Shown here in pieces: positions 1-5,539 of a DNA stretch of 7,512 bases (within the stretch, counting starts at the first letter, position 1; each line of letters opens with the position of its first letter). The notes under the pieces were generated by a model. It searched no databases, was not told the origin of the DNA, and worked only from the letters and a program-made list of their open reading frames with translations. Source of the stretch: DATKMG01 sp035541995 (lineage in GTDB: Bacteria > Acidobacteriota > Terriglobia > Versatilivoradales > Versatilivoraceae); assembly GCA_035541995.1 (NCBI GenBank), contig DATKMG010000692.1, positions 1-7,512 on the forward strand, written 5' to 3'. The position numbers and the translations under genes were made by a program.

Positions 1-878
1 GGATCCCCCATCCGCGCATTGAATTCGAGCACTTGAGGGCCCTCTTCTGTAAGCATTAATCCGAAATAGAGAATTCCGCTATAGGGGTTGCCTTCAAGAG
101 CCATTCCTTGAACCGTGGGACGGACAATTCGATTCATAATAAGACGATACAGCTCCGGGGAGACTAACGAATCAGTCGAATAAGCTCCCATCCCTCCGGT
201 GTTGGGTCCGCAGTCGCCATCCAATACTCGTTTATGATCTTGAGAGGGCACCATGGGGAGAATATGGACTCCATCGGTAAAAACCAAGAAAGAGATTTCC
301 TGCCCTCGCAAGTATTTTTCGATCACGACCCGATTACCTGCAGATCCTAGCACCTTGTCTTCCAGCATTTGCCGAATGGCCAGATGTGCCTCTTGAGCGT
401 CGTCGGCAATCACGACGCCTTTTCCAGCTGCCAAACCGTCTGCCTTAATCACCAGTGGAAAGCCAAATCGTTCCTCCTCCACTACGGATCTGGCTTCCGC
501 CGCGGAATTCGTCTCGAGGTAAGGGCTGGTAGGAATTTGATGCCGCAGCATAAATTGCTTGGCAAACAATTTACTGCCCTCGAGACGGGCAGCAGACATT
601 TTCGGCCCTATGATCAGGAGCTTCCGTTCTTCAAAATAGTCCACAATCCCCTGAGTCAGTGGCAACTCCGGGCCCACAACTGTCAGAGAAATCCCTTCCT
701 GGGTGACGAAATCCGCCAAGTCTTCGATCCGACTGATCCCGCGCTGAATGCGCCCTGTTTCCTTGGCGGTTCCACCATTCCCAGGTTCGCAGTACACTTG
801 GGCGACTCGCTTTGACTGAAGAATTTTCCACACGAGGGCGTGTTCGCGCCCTCCAGAGCCCACAACCAGAACTTTCAT
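1..878 (-). CDS. purD: Phosphoribosylamine-glycine ligase (GAR synthetase), C-terminus beyond window
   Basis: PurD joins glycine to 5-phosphoribosylamine using ATP, the second step of de novo purine synthesis in the cytoplasm. Translation from the ATG at 878 gives 292 complete codons. The N-terminus reads MKVLVVGSGGREHAL, the near-invariant PurD start. Next come VVGPELPL (about 67-74), the ATP-grasp segment IKADGLAAGKGV (about 144-155), the PSQDHKR motif (about 211-217), NTGGMGAYS (about 226-234) and EFNARMGD, where the window cuts the gene at a GGATCC site. The family is about 420-430 residues, so roughly 130 C-terminal residues are missing. No frameshift is visible. It lies 103 bp downstream of the larE-like gene on the same strand and could be the distal gene of that operon or have its own promoter. 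The Shine-Dalgarno is weak (GAAG). The identification is very secure. Confidence 0.97.
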   Translation of the reverse strand, partial: MKVLVVGSGGREHALVWKILQSKRVAQVYCEPGNGGTAKETGRIQRGISRIEDLADFVTQEGISLTVVGPELPLTQGIVDYFEERKLLIIGPKMSAARLEGSKLFAKQFMLRHQIPTSPYLETNSAAEARSVVEEERFGFPLVIKADGLAAGKGVVIADDAQEAHLAIRQMLEDKVLGSAGNRVVIEKYLRGQEISFLVFTDGVHILPMVPSQDHKRVLDGDCGPNTGGMGAYSTDSLVSPELYRLIMNRIVRPTVQGMALEGNPYSGILYFGLMLTEEGPQVLEFNARMGD

Positions 879-981
879 AGTGCTTCAATCTCAGGTAATT
901 TTTCTTGGGTAGTGCTGCTTATCGAATTCGGCCTTTGCGGCAGAGTCCAGCATGGTTCTTACATTAGGGATGATCTCTAGC
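879..981. other. Intergenic spacer between larE-like gene and purD
   Basis: This 103-bp gap separates two minus-strand genes. I see no convincing -35/-10 pair and no hairpin followed by a T-run. The only open frame is a 20-codon ATG frame (953 to 891, minus strand) with no ribosome binding site. Readthrough from larE into purD is the simplest view. Confidence 0.5.
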
Positions 982-1815
982 TTATGGCAAGACCTCGTTC
1001 AAGGCGCCTGAGCGATAACCTTCCAGATCCACTGTGACGAACTTGAATCCGAGGGCTTTGAATTCCTTAAGCAGGATAGCCGCCATGGTCAGATTCAAGG
1101 CCTTAGGCAATTCCTCGGGTGAGAATTCCAACCGGACAAGCGATTCGTGATACCGAACGCGGAAGATTCGGAACCCGTAACTCTTCAGTATTGTCTCTCC
1201 TTTGTCCACCACTGAGAGCTTCTCGGCTGAAATTGAAATCCCGTAAGGAAAGCGTGAGGAAAGGCAGGGCAGCGCGGGCTTATCCCAAGTGGGGAGACCG
1301 GCCCGACGCGACAATTCCCGAATGTCCAGCTTTGTCATCTCAGCCTCAAGCAACGGGCTGCGAACCGCATTCTCAGCCGCGGCCTTGCGACCTGGACGAA
1401 AATCTCCCAAGTCATCACGGTTCGTGCCATCCAAAATGGCGTGATATCCCTTCTCTGTCGCGATGGCCTGTAGACTGGTGAACAGCTCGCTCTTACAGAA
1501 GTAGCAGCGATCAGGTGAATTTTCCAAGTATTGGGGGTTCTCCAGTTCGTCGGTATGGATGATGAAATGATTCAACTGGAAGCGGTCTACAAAATCTGTA
1601 GTTTCCTTAAGTTGGTAGCTCGGAAAAGACGGGCTCAGGGCTGTCACACACAGAGCATTCTTTCCGAGAACCCGGTTGGCCATGTATGCCAGATAGGCGC
1701 TGTCGACTCCTCCACTGAAGCCAACCACAGCCGATTTCAAATCCTGGAGGATCGTGACGAGCCGCTCTTCTTTGTGTTCCAGAGCACTGATGGGGTTAGT
1801 ATCGGTCTGAAGCAT
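982..1815 (-). CDS. larE: LarE-family PP-loop ATP-dependent sulfur transferase, three-cysteine (Fe-S) type
   Basis: LarE adenylates the carboxyls of the pyridinium dicarboxylate mononucleotide and converts them to thiocarboxylates while building the nickel-pincer nucleotide cofactor of lactate racemase and related enzymes. The 277-residue protein has the PP-loop SGGVDSA (34-40), DGTNRDDLGDFRPGRKAA (129-146) and WDKPALPCLSSRFPYG (177-192), followed by FRVRYH (218-223). All are LarE landmarks. Cys184 matches the sacrificial sulfur-donor cysteine of the Lactiplantibacillus enzyme. Cys104 and Cys107 (CYFC) supply two more, the arrangement described for the [4Fe-4S] LarE of Thermotoga maritima. 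The ATG at 1815 is preceded by AAGGA with a five-base spacer. The gene starts 28 bp after lysK, so it is probably co-transcribed. No larA, larB or larC is visible, so its cofactor partner lies elsewhere or its role differs. Family assignment is strong; the physiological role is open. Confidence 0.92.
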   Translation of the reverse strand: MLQTDTNPISALEHKEERLVTILQDLKSAVVGFSGGVDSAYLAYMANRVLGKNALCVTALSPSFPSYQLKETTDFVDRFQLNHFIIHTDELENPQYLENSPDRCYFCKSELFTSLQAIATEKGYHAILDGTNRDDLGDFRPGRKAAAENAVRSPLLEAEMTKLDIRELSRRAGLPTWDKPALPCLSSRFPYGISISAEKLSVVDKGETILKSYGFRIFRVRYHESLVRLEFSPEELPKALNLTMAAILLKEFKALGFKFVTVDLEGYRSGALNEVLP

Positions 1816-1843
1816 GTAATTCCTTTGGTCTAGTTAACTTGGC

Positions 1844-2893
1844 TTAAAGATTTCTCAGTACAAATTCTAACACGTCAATGGCCCGGCCGTACTCTTCAAT
1901 TTCAATGTGCTCCTCGGGAGTGTGGTCCAGTGCTGAATCTCCCGGGCCATAAGCAACAATCGGACAATTCCAAACTGGTGCAACGACATTCATGTCAGAG
2001 GTCCCGCTCTTCAGTTTGAACTTGGGAATCCCGTGGCAGGCACGGATAGAGTGCAGGAATGTCTTTACTAGTGCGTTGGATTTGTCGCTTCGAACGGCCA
2101 ACTCCTCTCCGTAAAAATGGCAACGTCCCTCTCCAGCCGCTTCAAGAAGAAAGTTCTTAAATCGCTCCAACGGGAAACGCAGCGGCAACCGTAACCCGAG
2201 CCCCAAATGAGCCGCCTCATGGAATCCATCGTCCTCGGAATGGAAGGACCGAATCGAGGGATCAATACTCTCGAATGCTGATTTCCCCCGGTTATAATGC
2301 TTGCACCACGACTTGATCTCATTCCAGAAATCTACCGCCTGTTCACAAACCAACTTCCCGCGGGCCGCAGTATGTTTCAAGGGGACTTTGAGCTGGTATT
2401 CCACCAGCAAGCGACCCTTGTAAGCCAGGGTAATGGCGTTCCATCTACTCGGCTCCCCAATTATGCAGAAATGCGGAGTGGCAAAATCTTTGGCCAATTG
2501 GCGCGCACCACGCGAGGTCGCCGCCTCCTCCTCCACTGCTCCAAAGACGACGACCCGCTTGTCCAAGGAGGTAACCTCTTCTTTGAGCCGATGCGCCGCA
2601 TTGATGAAAGTAGCCATGGGGCCTTTCGCATCAACTGCGCCCCGTCCGTATAGTTTGTTGCCTTTCCTTTGAACGGGAATATTTCCCGGGACGGTGTCGA
2701 TATGCCCTAGCAGAAAGATCGTTTTAGAGCCGGAGCCCATAACCCCAATGGCATTATGGACAGTGTCCTGGTAAGCTTGGAAACCGAGACTCGTCATCCG
2801 CTCCACCAGGAAAGCAGATAGACCGATCTCCTCCCGGGATGGGCTGTAGATGCGCAACATGTCTTCCAACAGTGCCAGTTCTATTTCGTGCAT
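1844..2893 (-). CDS. lysK: M20-family [LysW]-lysine/[LysW]-ornithine hydrolase
   Basis: This zinc-dependent amidohydrolase is predicted to release lysine (or ornithine) from the C-terminal glutamate of the carrier protein LysW, the last step of the LysW-type alpha-aminoadipate pathway. The 349-residue protein is usual length. The M20 metal-site residues are all present: H64 and D66 in GHIDTVPG, D88 in GRGAVDAKGP, the E121/E122 pair, E147 in GEPSR and H324 in LDHTPEE. GRGAVDAKGP and YGPGDSALDHTPEE resemble LysK more than classical ArgE or DapE, so I favour LysK; ArgE/DapE-like activity remains possible. A LysJ-like aminotransferase in the same operon supports this. The ATG at 2893 lies 9 bases after the stop of the upstream gene, in the same frame, with no clear Shine-Dalgarno, which suggests translation by reinitiation. 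An in-frame TAA excludes any longer start. Confidence 0.88.
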   Translation of the reverse strand: MHEIELALLEDMLRIYSPSREEIGLSAFLVERMTSLGFQAYQDTVHNAIGVMGSGSKTIFLLGHIDTVPGNIPVQRKGNKLYGRGAVDAKGPMATFINAAHRLKEEVTSLDKRVVVFGAVEEEAATSRGARQLAKDFATPHFCIIGEPSRWNAITLAYKGRLLVEYQLKVPLKHTAARGKLVCEQAVDFWNEIKSWCKHYNRGKSAFESIDPSIRSFHSEDDGFHEAAHLGLGLRLPLRFPLERFKNFLLEAAGEGRCHFYGEELAVRSDKSNALVKTFLHSIRACHGIPKFKLKSGTSDMNVVAPVWNCPIVAYGPGDSALDHTPEEHIEIEEYGRAIDVLEFVLRNL

Positions 2894-2902
2894 GAAGTCA
2901 GC

Positions 2903-3496
2903 TTATCTCAGCCATTCCGGCAAGGCCTGAGCCTTGTGGGCCTCCTCTTCTAGGTCCTGAATAGATCTGGCGATGACGCCTCGTTTGCGCTCCAGATCTG
3001 CTAATTTCCGTGAGAGATCTTGTTGGCTCCCCTTTGCAGGTGCCTTCAAGTGGCCGTCTCTGGAGACTCGAACGCCCCCGGTTGTTCCTAAATCCGCTTG
3101 CTTTTGTCGCACTGACCCAATTTCAGAATTCAAGTTTTCAAACTGGGCTCTTAATGGTTTTAGTTTCTTGTGCCAATACTCCCGGTCATGCCCGTTCACG
3201 TCCCGATAACCGGAAAGGCTTAGATCCTTCTCCCTGTCCTTGTCCTTTCCTTTCGAATTTGAGAGGCTAGGAGTATTCGTGGTGGAAGTCGGACTTTCCT
3301 CCTCTTTGTGCTTGTCCCTCAGTTGGTTCAGATCCTCGTTGGTGTAAACCCTTGTCTTTTTTTGCTGCCCCTCAGTTTTCTTACCGGACTCTCCGGGATT
3401 AGAGCTTTGTTCCGATTGGGCCGGGTAGCCGAGTCCCACATCCAGAACGACCGCCAGCAACAACCCGATGCAAGTTCTCTGTCGCAGTTCCGCCAT
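2903..3496 (-). CDS. Small secreted coiled-coil protein, function unknown
   Basis: I do not recognise a functional family. The 197-residue protein starts with a likely signal peptide (RQR, then a hydrophobic stretch at 9-23, possible cleavage near 28). It lacks a lipobox cysteine. Residues 30-100 are polar and low-complexity (Ser, Lys, Asp, Glu) and contain RVYTNEDLNQL (49-59). Two charged heptad-like helices follow, about 105-136 and 158-190, separated by a Gly/Pro-containing linker. The chain ends ALPEWLR. The YTNEDL motif with a terminal PxWLR recalls hypothetical proteins common in Acidobacteriota (recalled, not searched). The start at 3496 is fixed by AGGAGG at 3501-3506, four bases upstream. 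An exported helical protein between lysJ and lysK has no evident metabolic role there; it may be an envelope or scaffold protein that happens to share the transcript. Confidence 0.8.
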   Translation of the reverse strand: MAELRQRTCIGLLLAVVLDVGLGYPAQSEQSSNPGESGKKTEGQQKKTRVYTNEDLNQLRDKHKEEESPTSTTNTPSLSNSKGKDKDREKDLSLSGYRDVNGHDREYWHKKLKPLRAQFENLNSEIGSVRQKQADLGTTGGVRVSRDGHLKAPAKGSQQDLSRKLADLERKRGVIARSIQDLEEEAHKAQALPEWLR

Positions 3497-3603
3497 AGAT
3501 CCTCCTAGCCCTGATTTGTATTCCGAGGAACCAAAGACAGGTTCAGATCTATGGACAGCCTGGCAGGACCAATACTCTGCCCAGTGACGCCCTAGACAGA
3601 GTG
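3497..3603. other. Spacer between lysJ and the coiled-coil gene
   Basis: This 107-bp stretch holds the Shine-Dalgarno of the coiled-coil gene at its left end. I see no open frame, no clear promoter and no terminator-like hairpin with a T-tract, so transcription from lysJ probably continues through it. Confidence 0.45.
3501..3506 (-). promoter_or_regulatory. Strong Shine-Dalgarno of the coiled-coil gene
   Basis: On the minus strand this reads AGGAGG, four bases before the ATG at 3496. It decides the start and contrasts with the very weak site of the next gene, lysK, which probably depends on ribosomes arriving from this gene. Confidence 0.8.
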
Positions 3604-4779
3604 TCAGGCCAGGACTTCTGCCGTGACGGCGGCGACATGCTTCAAGTCATCTCGGTCGATGACCAGAGGCGGCAAGTAACGGATGACAGTGGGTCCAGCA
3701 CCCAGGGCGAGAACATTTCGCTCCATTAACTTCTGAATGTAGGGTCCGCTTTTCTCCTTCAGTTCGATGCCCACCATCAGGCCGAGGCCCCGAACTTCAC
3801 GGATCCGTGAGGACTGGATCTTCCTCAAATCTTCGATAAACTCTGCTCCTAGCTCACGGGCTCGTTCTGCCAAATGATAGTCTTCGAGATATTGTATTGC
3901 CGCATTGGCAGCCGCACATGCCAGCGGATTTCCTCCAAATGTGGAGGTGTGTGCCAACTTAAAGAGCTTTCCGGCCACGAAATCGCTGATTCCAATGGCC
4001 CCCATAGGGATACCACCCGCCAGCGACTTGGCCATGCAGAGAATGTCTGGTTGAAGCCCAAAATGCTCGAGGGCAAATACCCTTCCAGTTCGGGCGAATC
4101 CCGTCTGAACTTCGTCCAGGATGAAGAGGGCTCCAGTCTCTCGACAACGGTCTTGTACTCCCTGGAAATACTCGATCGAACCTGGGCGAACACCACTTTC
4201 ACCCTGTATGATCTCCACTACAAATGCAGCGGTCTTCTCGGTGATAGCCTCACGGGTTTTCTGCAAATTATCAAAAGGAACATGGGAGAAGCCGGGAACC
4301 AGGGGATTGAAGGCCTCGCGGTATTCTTTATTCCACGTAGCACTCAGCGCCCCCATGGTTTTTCCATGGAACCCCCGCATGGCAGCAACTATTTCGGTGC
4401 GGCCTGTGGCCAATCGTGAAAACTTGAGAGCTCCCTCGACAGATTCAGTCCCGGAGTTACATAAAAAGAACCGGGTGATGCGGCTAGGCGTAATGCGAGC
4501 CAATTTATCAAGCAAGAGTGCTCTTTGGTCGTTATAAAACAGCTCGGTGCATGTGATTAATCTCTCTGCCTGTTCCTGAATCGCTTTGACCACGTAAGCG
4601 TTTCGATGGCCCAGATTTGCAGAGCCCTGGCCTCCTACACAATCGACATACTCCCGCCCGTTCTCGTCCCATAGCCTTGCCCCCTGGCCACGCACGATCA
4701 CGATCTTGCGCTTGTAATAGGTCCCGGATCCGAGTTCGTCTTCCAACTCCAAAACCGTCTTCTTCATTTCACCAAGCAT
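3604..4779 (-). CDS. lysJ: Class III PLP aminotransferase, [LysW]-aminoadipate semialdehyde transaminase type
   Basis: LysJ transfers an amino group from glutamate to the carrier-bound semialdehyde, giving [LysW]-lysine; paralogues act on the ornithine branch. The frame stays open to 4869, but I place the start at 4779: GGAG lies five bases upstream, and the -10 element at 4810-4815 falls inside the longer version. This gives 391 residues, normal for the ArgD/LysJ family. In this numbering the landmarks are CVGGQGSANLGH (47-58), CNSGTES (107-113) for the PLP phosphate, LDEVQTGFARTG (221-232) with Asp222 facing the pyridine nitrogen, the Schiff-base lysine Lys251 in CMAKSLAGGIPMG, and TSTFGGNPLACAA. 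The N-terminal GTYYKRKIVIVRGQGA resembles LysJ more than acetylornithine ArgD. It is the first gene of the minus-strand operon, with lysK two genes downstream. Activity as ArgD in arginine synthesis cannot be excluded. Confidence 0.9.
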   Translation of the reverse strand: MLGEMKKTVLELEDELGSGTYYKRKIVIVRGQGARLWDENGREYVDCVGGQGSANLGHRNAYVVKAIQEQAERLITCTELFYNDQRALLLDKLARITPSRITRFFLCNSGTESVEGALKFSRLATGRTEIVAAMRGFHGKTMGALSATWNKEYREAFNPLVPGFSHVPFDNLQKTREAITEKTAAFVVEIIQGESGVRPGSIEYFQGVQDRCRETGALFILDEVQTGFARTGRVFALEHFGLQPDILCMAKSLAGGIPMGAIGISDFVAGKLFKLAHTSTFGGNPLACAAANAAIQYLEDYHLAERARELGAEFIEDLRKIQSSRIREVRGLGLMVGIELKEKSGPYIQKLMERNVLALGAGPTVIRYLPPLVIDRDDLKHVAAVTAEVLA

Positions 4780-4809
4780 GAATGCTCCGCACTGACGATA
4801 AAAACCTGT

Positions 4810-4840
4810 ATTATACTGAATGCGCCTCCTCGGTGCACAA
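4810..4840 (-). promoter_or_regulatory. Predicted sigma70-type promoter of the lysJ operon
   Basis: On the minus strand, 4815-4810 reads a perfect TATAAT. A weak -35 candidate, TTGTGC, sits at 4840-4835 with a long 19-bp spacer. The predicted start near 4803 gives a leader of about 24 bases that already contains the GGAG site. The -10 is convincing; the -35 is not. Confidence 0.6.
4812..4817 (+). promoter_or_regulatory. Candidate plus-strand -10 element overlapping the lysJ -10
   Basis: The plus strand reads TATACT here, five of six matches to TATAAT, sharing four base pairs with the minus-strand TATAAT at 4810-4815. The nearest -35-like match, CTGACG at 4792-4797, leaves only 14 bp, so the element is weaker than its partner. 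A start near 4824 would give a leader of about 70 bases to the gene at 4894. Confidence 0.4.
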
Positions 4841-4843
4841 ATC

Positions 4844-4857
4844 TTCCATTCATGGAA
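4844..4857. repeat. Hyphenated dyad TTCCAT-TC-ATGGAA, possible operator
   Basis: Two perfect six-base arms are separated by two bases in the divergent intergenic region. The site lies upstream of the lysJ promoter and just inside the expected transcript of the rightward gene, a plausible place for a dimeric repressor. I cannot match it to a known operator, and a dyad this short can arise by chance. Confidence 0.3.
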
Positions 4858-4882
4858 TGACCACCACAAAACCCATCTCTTC

Positions 4883-4889
4883 GGAGGAG
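4883..4889 (+). promoter_or_regulatory. Shine-Dalgarno GGAGGAG of the secreted protein gene
   Basis: GGAGGAG lies four bases before the ATG at 4894 and favours that start over Met5. The leader also contains CTCCTC at 4826-4831, exactly complementary to GAGGAG at 4884-4889, so the site could be masked by six base pairs if transcription begins near 4824. Confidence 0.75.
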
Positions 4890-4893
4890 CACA

Positions 4894-5535
4894 ATGCGAA
4901 GACTAATGACTTGCCTGCCGGTCCTCATCGTTTCCGCTTCTTGGCTGCCGCAGCTTCCTGCACAGGAGCGGCCCGGATTATTTTTCAGAGAGGACTGGAA
5001 GGAAATTCCTGCGGCCAAGCCGGTGACCCAGGATCATGTCAGCAACCCAGACCTCATCCTCACCCGGCATGGCCCTGGCGAAATCGGCATCAAGAAAAGC
5101 CATCATGACACCCCGGCTGATGACCCGTATTACATATGGTCCGGTGAATCAGAAGGAAACTGGGCCGTTTCTCTCAGGCATCGGAAAGCTTTTGTCGATC
5201 TCAGCGGCCTAGCCAAAATTCGCTGGCGGACCAAGCAGGCCGGATACCGCCAGCTAAGAATCATTCTGAAATTGGCTGGAGGATCCTGGCTTGTTAGCGA
5301 CCAAAGTGATGGTCCCTCCAACGACTGGCGAGTCCGCGAGTTCAACATCTCTGACCTGCACTGGCGTCGACTGGACATCAAGAAGGTGATTGAAGGGGTC
5401 TGGGAACCAAATCCCGACCTGAGCCGAGTTGATGAAGTGGGTTGGACTGATCTGATGATTGGGGGTGGAAGTGACGCTTGTTCCCGACTGGACTGGATAG
5501 AAGTTTATGGAAAACCAGTTTCCAAGGAGAAATGA
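4894..5535 (+). CDS. Secreted beta-rich protein, unknown function, possibly carbohydrate-binding
   Basis: I do not recognise a characterised family. The 213-residue protein opens with a signal peptide: MRRL, a hydrophobic stretch to about residue 22, and a likely cleavage LPA|QE after residue 23. The mature chain of about 190 residues is rich in Trp, aromatic residues and alternating hydrophobic strands (WAVSLRHRKAFVDLSG, IRWRTKQAGYRQLRIILKL, SWLVSDQSDG) and ends with DLMIGGGSDACSRLDWIEVYG (186-206). This pattern suggests a jelly-roll or galactose-binding-like sandwich, similar in style to modules beside carbohydrate enzymes; that is inference. There is no membrane anchor after the signal and no obvious catalytic motif, and only two cysteines (Cys7 inside the signal and Cys196). 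The stop lies four bases before the start of the DegT aminotransferase, so the two are almost certainly co-transcribed and coupled. Confidence 0.85.
   Translation: MRRLMTCLPVLIVSASWLPQLPAQERPGLFFREDWKEIPAAKPVTQDHVSNPDLILTRHGPGEIGIKKSHHDTPADDPYYIWSGESEGNWAVSLRHRKAFVDLSGLAKIRWRTKQAGYRQLRIILKLAGGSWLVSDQSDGPSNDWRVREFNISDLHWRRLDIKKVIEGVWEPNPDLSRVDEVGWTDLMIGGGSDACSRLDWIEVYGKPVSKEK
5525..5530 (+). promoter_or_regulatory. Shine-Dalgarno AGGAGA deciding the DegT start
   Basis: AGGAGA sits nine bases before the ATG at 5540, inside the last codons of the preceding gene. It supports 5540 over the in-frame ATG at 5507, which would overlap the upstream gene by 29 bases and has no comparable site. Confidence 0.7.
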
Positions 5536-5539
5536 AACC

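Noticed and set aside
1..6. GGATCC at the very first base, plus further GGATCC sites within the window
   Set aside because: A BamHI site at the edge probably marks a cloning or fragment boundary, not biology; the internal sites lie in coding sequence.
369..815. 148-codon plus-strand open frame inside the purD region
   Set aside because: It lies antisense to purD, whose motifs are unmistakable. It has no ribosome binding site or recognisable protein features.
891..953. 20-codon minus-strand frame between larE and purD
   Set aside because: No ribosome binding site, not recognised, and the length is expected by chance.
1119..2672. Several plus-strand open frames of 79-120 codons opposite larE and lysK
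   Set aside because: Antisense shadows of well-supported genes, with unnatural compositions and no Shine-Dalgarno.
4780..4869. 30-codon N-terminal extension of lysJ (ATG at 4869)
   Set aside because: It would span the TATAAT promoter, is rich in Trp, Arg and Cys unlike the family, and lacks a ribosome binding site; the ATG at 4779 has GGAG at the right distance.
5507..5539. 11-codon extension of the DegT gene (ATG at 5507)
   Set aside because: It overlaps the preceding gene; AGGAGA before the ATG at 5540 fits better, and family members begin near the latter.
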